From positions 2,046,001-2,110,000 of the forward strand of contig NZ_CP038853.1 of NCBI RefSeq assembly GCF_004792415.1: a DNA stretch of 64,000 nt. Direction: 5' to 3'. Positions 25,220 to 32,810 of this stretch are shown in pieces. Source of the stretch: Pantoea vagans. GTDB lineage: Bacteria; Pseudomonadota; Gammaproteobacteria; Enterobacterales; Enterobacteriaceae. The stretch's first letter is position 1; every line of letters begins with the position of its first letter. Below the pieces are notes generated by a model. The model was not told the DNA's origin. It worked only from the letters and a program-made list of their open reading frames with translations, and ran no database searches. A program made the translations under genes and the position numbers.

Positions 25220-26602
25220 ATGGATGCCAATCGCTATGCCCTGAAAATAATCCCTTCACCGCCGACTTTTCCCGGTGCCGCCAGCCCGATAATGTCTGAT
25301 GACACACTGCATCGCCGTCTGGCTGCCATTATTCAGCGGATGCAGCAGCAGCAGATTACGCAGCTGATTATCTATGCCGACAAAGAGCACGGCAGTAACT
25401 TTGAGTATCTGGCGGGATTTATTCCGCGTTTTGAGGAGGCGCTGCTGGTGGTGAATCAGCAGGGCGGGCTTACCTATATCATGGGCAATGAGAACCTCAA
25501 GCTGGTGCCTTTTGCCCGCAATCCGGGACGCTGTCTGCATGCGCCGGTGTTTTCGTTGCCCAATCAGCCAATGCATGGGGATCAGCCGCTGGATCAGCTG
25601 TTGACAGAAGCAGGCATTAAGGCGGGTGAACGCACCGGACTGGTGGGCTGGAAGCTGTTTACCGGCAGTCAGCATGAGTTGTTTGATCTCCCGCAGTTCG
25701 TTTATACCGCAGCGGCTCAGGCGACGGGTGGCGATGTGCATCTGGTTAACGCCACCGGATTGTTTATCTCGCCAGATCACGGTGCGCGTTGTGTTAACTG
25801 CGCCGATGAAGTCGCCTTTTATGAGGCTGGCGCCAATCTGGCGTCAACCGCGATGCTGGCTGCGCTGGATAGCGTTGCGCCGGGCGTCACAGAGAAGGCG
25901 TTGGGCGCACGGCTGAATGCAGAAGGGCAGTCAAACAGCGTCGTCACTATCGCCGCAACGGGCGATCGTTTCGCCCATGCCCGGCTCTATCCGTCAGACA
26001 AACAGATTTCAACTGGCGACAAACTCTCACTGACGGTCGGCTACAAAGGCGGCCTGACCAGCCGCTCTGCGTATGTCGTCAGCGAGGCCTCTGAGTTACA
26101 GTGTAACGTTTCTGACTGGTTAACCCGGCTGGCCATTCCTTATTATCACGCGGTCGTCAGCTGGCTGGAGCAGTTGCGGATCGGGATCACCGGCGGCGAA
26201 CTCTATACGCTTATCGAAACGGTATTGCCCAAAGCGCAGTATGGCTGGCATCTCAATCCGGGGCATCTGGTGGCTGACGAAGAGTGGCTGAGCTCGCCCA
26301 TCTATCCCGATTCTGCGGTGACCCTGAAGAGCGGAATGCTGCTGCAGATTGATATCATCCCATCGGTACCGGGTTATGGTGGCTGCAGTATCGAAGATAC
26401 GGTCGGACTGGCAGATGCGGCATTGCGTAATGAGCTGGCGAGCCGTTTTCCGGAAGTCTGGCAGCGTATGACCCGCCGCAGAGACTATCTGACCGACGTA
26501 CTGAAAATCCGGTTGCCGGAGGAGGTGATTTTGCTCTCGAACACGGTAGGGTATCTGCGCCCTTTCTTGCTGGATAAGCAGCGTGCGCTGGTGCGGCAGT
26601 AA
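25220..26602 (+). CDS. M24-fold (creatinase-like) protein with degenerate metal site
   Basis: 460 residues resembling M24 aminopeptidases/creatinases: an N-terminal creatinase domain (LIIYADKEHGSNFEYLAGF) and a C-terminal pita-bread domain (GHLVADEEW, GMLLQIDIIPSVPG, CSIEDTVGL). The first two metal aspartates of the family appear replaced: in GDKLSLTVGYKGGLTSRSA, Thr stands where the D of D-x-G is expected and Arg where the D of S-D-x-T-R is expected; a Glu before Pro is Asp. It may be a metal-independent enzyme of the creatinase type or non-catalytic. Start at 25220 with GGAG seven bases upstream; an earlier in-frame ATG at 25133 lacks this. Function unknown. Confidence 0.75.
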   Translation: MDANRYALKIIPSPPTFPGAASPIMSDDTLHRRLAAIIQRMQQQQITQLIIYADKEHGSNFEYLAGFIPRFEEALLVVNQQGGLTYIMGNENLKLVPFARNPGRCLHAPVFSLPNQPMHGDQPLDQLLTEAGIKAGERTGLVGWKLFTGSQHELFDLPQFVYTAAAQATGGDVHLVNATGLFISPDHGARCVNCADEVAFYEAGANLASTAMLAALDSVAPGVTEKALGARLNAEGQSNSVVTIAATGDRFAHARLYPSDKQISTGDKLSLTVGYKGGLTSRSAYVVSEASELQCNVSDWLTRLAIPYYHAVVSWLEQLRIGITGGELYTLIETVLPKAQYGWHLNPGHLVADEEWLSSPIYPDSAVTLKSGMLLQIDIIPSVPGYGGCSIEDTVGLADAALRNELASRFPEVWQRMTRRRDYLTDVLKIRLPEEVILLSNTVGYLRPFLLDKQRALVRQ

Positions 26603-26682
26603 GGTATTGATTCGCTCTGGACAATGCTGTCTGGCCTGATAAGTTAATTAAATCGTAAATCTGCCTGTTCTCAGGAGTATTG

Positions 26683-27327
26683 ATGCTGGATATTGTGCAT
26701 TTTCCGCTGTTCGTCGCGTCGGTCGTGCTGCTTTGTGTTACGCCTGGTCCTGATCTCGCCTATATCATCGGTCAGAGTATGGTCAGGGGACGACGCGCCG
26801 GGATCCTTTCGGCGACCGGCGTGGCATTGGGCAGTTGTACGCATGCTATTGCCAGTGCACTGGGTTTAATAGCGCTCATTGCGGCTTCACCGCTGCTGTT
26901 CACGGTCATTAAATATATCGGCGCGGCCTACCTTATCTATCTTGGCGCTAAAATGATGCTATCAACCTTTGGCGTCAGTAACGAGCGCCCGCTGGACGTT
27001 CAGAGCAATATGGCTGAGGTCGAAACCCGACGGTTGATGCTGCGCGGTTTCATTACTTCAATAACCAATCCCAAAGTATTGCTGTTTTTCATCGCGTTCT
27101 TTCCTCAGTTTGTGGTGATTGAGGGCGACCATCATGTGATCTCATTTCTGGTGCTGGGAATGGTCTATGCGTTGATTGGCGTCATGATTGATGTGTTGTT
27201 TGCCATTCTGGCCGGCGGTGCTGCAGGTGCTGTGGCAAAAAATCAAACGCTGCGAAAAATGCTGGATCGCGTCGTGGGTGCCACCTTTATCGGGTTGGGA
27301 ATTCGCCTTGCATTGACACGGCGCTAA
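26683..27327 (+). CDS. LysE/RhtB family amino-acid exporter
   Basis: Inner-membrane exporter for an amino acid or derivative. 214 residues with about six hydrophobic segments and the family signatures CVTPGPDLAYIIGQS near the N terminus, YLIYLGAKMM, and GFITSITNPKVLLFFIAFFPQF. Start at 26683 has AGGAG five bases upstream; the TTG three bases earlier is too close. It follows the M24-like gene by 80 bases on the same strand and may share its transcript. A terminator-like hairpin follows. Substrate not predictable. Confidence 0.9.
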   Translation: MLDIVHFPLFVASVVLLCVTPGPDLAYIIGQSMVRGRRAGILSATGVALGSCTHAIASALGLIALIAASPLLFTVIKYIGAAYLIYLGAKMMLSTFGVSNERPLDVQSNMAEVETRRLMLRGFITSITNPKVLLFFIAFFPQFVVIEGDHHVISFLVLGMVYALIGVMIDVLFAILAGGAAGAVAKNQTLRKMLDRVVGATFIGLGIRLALTRR

Positions 27328-27367
27328 GGCAGTTGCGTGCTTAACAGAATCGCACACTCATCTCTTG

Positions 27368-27397
27368 TTACCGGCCGCCTCAGGCCGGTAATAATTT
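27368..27397 (+). terminator. Terminator of the LysE-type gene
   Basis: Perfect 9-base stem ttaccggcc/ggccggtaa with a six-base loop, followed by taattt. 40 bases after the stop. Confidence 0.65.
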
Positions 27398-27476
27398 GTA
27401 AAATTTAACTGAGAGTAAAACGCAGGCGCTTCTGTCAGGATACGCGCCTAAGAAAGTTCCTGGTTGCTCTCATTCG

Positions 27477-29522
27477 ATGAAATGGTTTACCAAAAACGCG
27501 GTTTTGTTTGCCTGCAAAACCTCCCTTGCCGCGTTTATCGCACTCTCTGTGGCGCTGTTACTTAACTTCGAAAAACCGGCCTGGGCGCTGACCACCGTGT
27601 TTGTCACTTCACAACTCTATGCCGCCTCGACCGTCTCGAAATCGCTGTTTCGTCTGATGGGCACGCTGCTCGGCGGCATCTTTATTCTGCTGATCTATCC
27701 TGAAACCGTGCAGTCGCCAGTGCTGTTCAGCCTCTGTGTGTCGCTATGGGTGACGGTCTGCCTGTATCTTTCTCTGCATGACCGCACGCCGAAGAGTTAC
27801 GTCTTTATGCTGGCGGGTTACAGCGCGGCGATTATGGGCTTTCCTGACGTGGATACGCCGTCGGCGATCATCAATACCGTGATTTCACGTATTGAGGAGA
27901 TCACGCTGGGGATCCTCTGCAGCACGCTGGTTCACCGGCTGGTGTTCCCGGTGTCGATGCACCATCTGCTGGGGCAGAGCGTCAATCTCTGGTTTCAGAA
28001 CGCGCGCAAACTCTGTGATGAATTGATCAGCGGGATGGCAAAGAACAAATCGCTGGAGCGGGAAGATATCCTGATTCAGATGGCGGGCTATCCGCTGAAC
28101 GTTGAAACGCTGCTGACCCACTGCGTCTATGAAGGCGAAGCGGCGCGTAATGTCATTCGTCTGGTCAGCGTGCAGTATCAGCATCTGACCTATCTGCTGC
28201 CGACCCTGACCGCGATTGAGTCACGGCTGGGCGTGCTGGCCGAACTGAATATCCGTTTTCCACAGTGCGTCACCGACGTGTTTCAGGAATTTCTGCTGTG
28301 GCTGCATCATGACCGGATAAACGATATCGCCGGACTGCGTGAGGCGATTGCCGCCAGTCAGACTACCCTGGAAAATCAATGGCGGGCAGGGCAGCTGGCC
28401 ACCGAAGAGAGCCTGCTGCTGATTGGCCTGCTCGAGCGGCTGGCCAACTTTGTCCGTATTGCCGATGCCTTTGAGAATGTCAGTGCGCGCGCCGGGGATC
28501 TCTATAGCCACGGGGATGGGGCTGCGATCCGCAATATCCGGGAACACCGGCACATCGACAAGGGGCTGCTCAGGCTCTCTGCGCTGACCGCTTTTCTGGC
28601 GACCTTTCTCTCCAGTCTGTTCTGGATTGGCAGCGGCTGGGCTGACGGTGCAAATGCGCCTCTGATGGCGGCGATCATCAGTTCATTCTTTGCCGGTGTT
28701 GATTCCCCGGTAACCCCCATGAAACTGTTCGTAAAAGGGGTGATGGTTGCGCTGGTGGTCAGTCTGTTCTATATCGCTTTCCTGATCCCGCAGGCCAATA
28801 CTTTGCAGGCGCTGATGATCTGTCTGCTGCCGGGTCTGATGCTGCTGAGTCTGATCATCGCTAATCCGGCGACCAATATGGTGGGGCTGAGTGTCGCCAT
28901 TCAGATCCCTGGCTTTATCGGCCTGAGCCATCACTATGTCCCGAATCTGATCGTCACTCTGAATGCAGCCATCTCATCGATGGTGGGGATTATGTTTGCG
29001 GTGGTGCTGACGGCGCTGATCCGTAACAAACGACCGTCCTGGATTGCCAGAAGAGCGGTGCAGCGCGGACTGCGCGATCTGTTAGGGTTTATCAAAATGG
29101 TGGAGCGCAATTCCGCCACGCTGCTGTCACGCCAGCAGTTTATTGCGCGGATGCTCGACAGGGTGAACGTGATTCTGCCGCGCAAACGGCTCGATCCGGT
29201 GCCGGATATTGTGGTGGGGGGCTATCTGATTACTGAAACCTGGCTGGGTGCGAACTGTTATGATTTTTACGCACGTCATCGAGAGGTGCTGGAAGGGCAT
29301 CGGATTGAGAGTGGACAGATGTTTCACGAGCTGGCGCTCTATCTGAAACGCAAGATGAAGTCGCTACAGCTAACGCCACATCAGGATTTGCTGGATGAAC
29401 TGGACCTGTTACTGCTGCGGCTGGAGCCGATTGCGCGACAGGAGAGTGTTGCAGTCGCACCGTTAATCCATCTGTTTAATATTCGGGTTTCACTGTTTCC
29501 ACATCAGCGCTGGCCGGAATGA
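27477..29522 (+). CDS. FUSC family inner-membrane protein (AaeB-like)
   Basis: Putative efflux component of the fusaric-acid-resistance/aromatic-acid exporter family. 681 residues with two hydrophobic halves, each with several membrane segments (about residues 10-160 and 360-510), separated by a cytoplasmic helical region, and a soluble C-terminal tail. Typical segments are NFEKPAWALTTVFVTSQ, VSKSLFRLMGTLLGG, YSAAIMGFPDVDTPSA and, in the second half, WADGANAPLMAAIISSFF. AaeB works with AaeA and AaeX; neither is adjacent here, so this one may act alone or with a partner elsewhere. The ribosome binding site before 27477 is weak. Substrate unknown. Confidence 0.85.
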   Translation: MKWFTKNAVLFACKTSLAAFIALSVALLLNFEKPAWALTTVFVTSQLYAASTVSKSLFRLMGTLLGGIFILLIYPETVQSPVLFSLCVSLWVTVCLYLSLHDRTPKSYVFMLAGYSAAIMGFPDVDTPSAIINTVISRIEEITLGILCSTLVHRLVFPVSMHHLLGQSVNLWFQNARKLCDELISGMAKNKSLEREDILIQMAGYPLNVETLLTHCVYEGEAARNVIRLVSVQYQHLTYLLPTLTAIESRLGVLAELNIRFPQCVTDVFQEFLLWLHHDRINDIAGLREAIAASQTTLENQWRAGQLATEESLLLIGLLERLANFVRIADAFENVSARAGDLYSHGDGAAIRNIREHRHIDKGLLRLSALTAFLATFLSSLFWIGSGWADGANAPLMAAIISSFFAGVDSPVTPMKLFVKGVMVALVVSLFYIAFLIPQANTLQALMICLLPGLMLLSLIIANPATNMVGLSVAIQIPGFIGLSHHYVPNLIVTLNAAISSMVGIMFAVVLTALIRNKRPSWIARRAVQRGLRDLLGFIKMVERNSATLLSRQQFIARMLDRVNVILPRKRLDPVPDIVVGGYLITETWLGANCYDFYARHREVLEGHRIESGQMFHELALYLKRKMKSLQLTPHQDLLDELDLLLLRLEPIARQESVAVAPLIHLFNIRVSLFPHQRWPE

Positions 29523-29856
29523 AGCGTAGAAGAGTCGCTGGTGGCGTAGAGAGAGACGTGAACAGCGACCGGAAGATATAAAGGAAGTGTATTTTAGTTA
29601 CATCATACAATAGCTCTTTATTTAAAAAAGAGCAGGCATAGTGCCTGTTTATCTGGTCTGTCAGTAGAAAAGGCAGGGCTGAGGGGAAAAGCAGAGATAA
29701 CGGAGCGGTGAGTTAACCTGGCATTATACCGATTTAAAATCAGTGTGTTGCATACTATTTACTGTCAGACAGCGACAGACACACCCCAGCTCAGACGCGC
29801 ATCCCGCTGCGCCTGAAGCCAGTAATAAGAACAGGGCGCACGCATCTTTGAGCGGG
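29523..29856. other. AT-rich intergenic stretch
   Basis: Between FUSC and the gamma-glutamylcyclotransferase-like gene. Contains the minus-strand terminator at 29624-29648; otherwise I see no gene, tRNA or clear regulatory site. Confidence 0.6.
29624..29648 (-). terminator. Intrinsic terminator, minus strand
   Basis: On the minus strand: caggca, loop cta, tgcctg, ct, then six T. It lies about 210 bases beyond the stop of the gamma-glutamylcyclotransferase-like gene and may end that transcript; on the plus strand it could weakly end FUSC. Confidence 0.6.
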
Positions 29857-30192
29857 CTAACTGTTTCCCTGTGGCTGGAGCTGATAAATCCACGCGGTGT
29901 AATGCTGATTATCCCCGGCAGAGACGCGAACTTCGACGCGATCATAGCCATCTTCAAACGCATCCAGCATCGGCCAGTGCGCATCCAACTGGTCAGAGAC
30001 AAACAGATAGCCCGGCACATCGGGGCCATGCTCATCCAGAACGATGCCCGGGAAATCCGCCGCCGCACCCCAGCCACGCTCGTAAAAGGTTCCGTTCACC
30101 GAACCGGCCAGCCATTGTCCGCCAATGTTTTCCAGGATATGGGCATTCTCGCGGCCCGGACAGAGCGTGCCGTAAACAAATAAGCGTTTCAT
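29857..30192 (-). CDS. Gamma-glutamylcyclotransferase-like protein (YtfP/GGCT fold)
   Basis: 111-residue protein of the AIG2/GGCT-like family, to which E. coli YtfP belongs. It opens with the family signature MKRLFVYGTLCPG (the substrate-binding loop) and continues with LENIGGQWL, GWGAAADFPGIVLDE and PMLDAFEDGYDRVEV, where the Glu in DAFE matches the acid of the family active site. GGCT enzymes release 5-oxoproline from gamma-glutamyl amino acids or peptides; for short bacterial members the reaction is often unproven. It stands alone, with AT-rich sequence on both sides. Confidence 0.87.
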   Translation of the reverse strand: MKRLFVYGTLCPGRENAHILENIGGQWLAGSVNGTFYERGWGAAADFPGIVLDEHGPDVPGYLFVSDQLDAHWPMLDAFEDGYDRVEVRVSAGDNQHYTAWIYQLQPQGNS

Positions 30193-31166
30193 TTTCTTTC
30201 ATCATGGAATCCGTCGAAGCCCGCAACTTTAACGTGCCTGAAATCAGATGTCATGTAGCTGTAGGGATTTCCTGAAATCAGGCGAGAGGCTATGGTTAAG
30301 ATGATGGGCTGTCGTTAATTCTGCGGTCCATGAGCCACGCGGGCGTCTCAGAATTCACGTAGCGTTGCCATTTTGCGGGCAGTAATCTGTTGATGTGTCC
30401 TGAAAGCCAGAGTGCGTAAAAGAAAGGGATGGCGATTGTCGGGGAGCGAGGCTGGAACCAGAAGCGACAGGATAACAACGTTTTCTTTGCCAGACGTTAA
30501 CGCCAGCAAAGTGCAGCGAGCTGTGAAGATCGTTTTGCCTGGGAATGTGAAGCCATAACTTCATTGTAATAACACAAAGCTCAGGGATGACGTCATCATG
30601 GAAACCTGGGGCGCAGACTCAGCAGTGAAATGATCGCCGTATTGACGTTGCGACCGGATAGAGTGGCGATAGTGCTGCGGAGTGATCAGGTGTAGCCCTG
30701 AAATAGTCATAATACAAAAAGGGACGTATTGCTTTCAGGACATGAAGGGAAACCTGATAATGACAGCGGCCCATAAACAATCCAGAATGTCAGCCGTGTT
30801 TGATGAAAGAGATAAGTTGGGTGGTAAAGCGGATCCAGCCGTCAGAATCCAGCCATTTTCGGGATGTCCGGGCATCATAATCAGGTACGCACTAAAGATC
30901 GCATAATGTATATTATGTTAAATAAGGTATTAGGTTATCCGTTTTATCCTCGTTCTTCTGTGTTCTTCTGTTCCCTGCCGGATGTTATTACGATCGTTAT
31001 AAACCTGAGTGCGTCCACTGATAGCGATGCTCATCACTATCACACTGTTCTGATCAATCACTCTGACTAACATCCGTTACCCTTTTTAATCAGGCCCGAC
31101 ATAAGCGTGTATATCGTCGAGTCAGAACCCGAGCAAACGCCATCCCTGCGGTCTGAAAATTCCGCA
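30193..31166. other. Roughly 970-base stretch without a recognised gene
   Basis: Only short open frames on both strands, none with a convincing start or known motif. A 60-codon minus-strand frame at 30296-30478 (starting at TTG) has protein-like composition near its end (SGHINRLLPAKWQRYVN) and could be the tail of a decayed gene. Holds the palindrome at 30902-30917. Base composition drops towards the fimbrial genes. Confidence 0.5.
30902..30917. repeat. AT-rich palindrome cataat-gtat-attatg
   Basis: Perfect 6-base arms around gtat, in the gene-poor stretch before the fimbrial operon end. May be a regulator site; no matching second copy was noticed. Confidence 0.4.
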
Positions 31167-31727
31167 TCAATAATAAGTCAGCGTAAATTGCGTCGCGGCA
31201 TTCGCCTCACCCGGCTTTGCGTTATTTTCACCAGTCGAGACATAATCAGCCCAGAAATCCAGCGTGCCATTACCGTTGGTATCAATTACCGCTGACGGTG
31301 TATCCGCGCCCATCGGTATACGATTATGCTGGCTGTCCAGAATCTCAATCGCGACACCAGAAGCGGCATTCTCATCTTTGCCATCAACTGCAAGCAGCGT
31401 TGAGTCAGTCGTGTCTTTAGTACCGGTGAACGTCAGTTTTGCAGAGTCAGCTGTACATCCGGTCAGATGAATAGTAAACGGCACGGCTTTGGTTGTCTGC
31501 CCCGCTTTGACCAGCTGCTTTGTCTGCCATTCGCCAAGGTAAACCGGTTTATTGACGTCAACCGGATCGACCGTACAACCAACCGCGACTACGGTTGCCG
31601 AAAGATGAATATTAATCTGTGCCAGCGCATCTGCGGCGACCGTCTGAGAGGGTTGAAAAAAGAACAGTGCAAATGCACTGGCCAGCAGTGTCGCTTTTGG
31701 CACTACGCGATGACCTGACTGATTCAT
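31167..31727 (-). CDS. Fimbrial pilin, last gene of the operon
   Basis: Type 1-like pilin secreted by chaperone-usher. About 186 residues: signal peptide ending near QTVAA/DA, then a pilin domain with a disulfide pair (VAVGCTVDP and HLTGCTADS), the KLTFTGTKD core and a C-terminal Tyr-Tyr (FTLTYY) donor-strand-accepting end that the chaperone would grip. Start at 31727 has AAGGGA six bases upstream; an ATG six bases earlier is possible. It comes after the adhesin gene, an unusual place for a pilin of major-subunit size (its pattern is close to the first gene, 36866-37426). It may be an alternative shaft subunit or an adaptor. Confidence 0.87.
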   Translation of the reverse strand: MNQSGHRVVPKATLLASAFALFFFQPSQTVAADALAQINIHLSATVVAVGCTVDPVDVNKPVYLGEWQTKQLVKAGQTTKAVPFTIHLTGCTADSAKLTFTGTKDTTDSTLLAVDGKDENAASGVAIEILDSQHNRIPMGADTPSAVIDTNGNGTLDFWADYVSTGENNAKPGEANAATQFTLTYY

Positions 31728-31745
31728 GATCATTCCCTTCCCGCC

Positions 31746-32810
31746 TTAGTCAAAATCGACCCGAAGATAGCCTTCGGAGGTAAACTTTCCTTCAGCCGGT
31801 TTATTACCCGTTATGCTGATGGGCCAGGCCGTTATTGGAACGGTTGCTGAGGCATTGCCATCAAGCTGAAAAGGAATTTTACTCTCCGCGTTATTAGGTA
31901 TTAACGGCTTTTTATCTTTGTCGGCCAGAACGAAACCGAGATCCGGGTTATCTGAAACAATGGCGTTGCTGGCGACATTGCTCGCTTCAAGTCTTAAGGA
32001 AAGCATCGCCTGGGCATCAATATTTTTGCACGTAATACCAATATTGCGGGTCTGCGGATTCACTCCTGCAGGCTTATTACCCGCACCTGCAGCAGCAAAA
32101 GCAGAGGCACCAATATTACCGAATTCAATGGTAATAATCTTATCTGGGGTGAATTCGCAATTCTGCGGAATGATAATCTGCCCACCAAGGGTTACGCTGG
32201 CAATAGCCTCACCGCTCACCTGAATGCCTGGTTGCGTATTTAAATAGGTCTGCAATGCAAGAACGCTGAACTGCGAAAATCCGATAAAAGGTTTACGGAT
32301 CCGTAACGAGATTTTACCGCTGTTGCCGGTTCCCCAGCCACTGCTCATCTGACTGCGGTTCATCGCAAGCTTATTTGACGCATCGTAAAAGGGTACCTGA
32401 GGATAGGTCTGACTGTTTCCTCCGACAAAAACCTGAAAGGAAGCATCAAGATAGTCATTCAGTTTGTACCACTGAGTGTCGCCGATCTTTTCTGAGGGCT
32501 GAAGCGGACTCACTGCGGTTGCATAGGCTTCTGCTGTAAAAGGATAAGGTGGCTCGTCGCAATGACCAGTATAGGAGCCCTGCCCCTGAAAATCGGTCGC
32601 ATCCATAATAATGGTGCCCGCTTTATCCTTATCTTTATCCGAAATATCCTGCTGGATATTGTTGATTACAAAATTGTGCGTTCCACCCTGTGCCGTACAA
32701 TGGTAACTGTAACCAAAGGCAGGTGCGCTGCCTGCCAGTAACGATAAAGTTAAAAGCGTTAATGCAGAATGGCCTGGCTTTCTGTGCATTATTAACGGGG
32801 ATGTATTCAT
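31746..32810 (-). CDS. Fimbrial tip adhesin (FimH-type two-domain)
   Basis: Predicted tip adhesin. 354 residues: signal peptide to about residue 33 (APAFG), an N-terminal lectin-like domain with cysteines (YSYHCTAQGG and YTGHCDEPP) and aromatic residues, and a C-terminal pilin domain from about residue 200 (PQNCEFTPDKIITIEFGNI ... GITCKNID) ending SEGYLRVDFD. Two-domain layout and position after the usher are those of FimH-type adhesins; the bound sugar is unknown since the lectin domain is not recognisably mannose-type. The ATG overlaps the usher stop by four bases. Confidence 0.87.
   Translation of the reverse strand: MNTSPLIMHRKPGHSALTLLTLSLLAGSAPAFGYSYHCTAQGGTHNFVINNIQQDISDKDKDKAGTIIMDATDFQGQGSYTGHCDEPPYPFTAEAYATAVSPLQPSEKIGDTQWYKLNDYLDASFQVFVGGNSQTYPQVPFYDASNKLAMNRSQMSSGWGTGNSGKISLRIRKPFIGFSQFSVLALQTYLNTQPGIQVSGEAIASVTLGGQIIIPQNCEFTPDKIITIEFGNIGASAFAAAGAGNKPAGVNPQTRNIGITCKNIDAQAMLSLRLEASNVASNAIVSDNPDLGFVLADKDKKPLIPNNAESKIPFQLDGNASATVPITAWPISITGNKPAEGKFTSEGYLRVDFD

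Noticed and set aside
29720..29780. Possible tRNA or attachment site near the FUSC gene end
   Set aside because: No cloverleaf or TTC-loop pattern; only AT-rich sequence.
30682..30906. 74-codon plus-strand frame in the gene-poor region
   Set aside because: No motif and no good start; composition not convincing.
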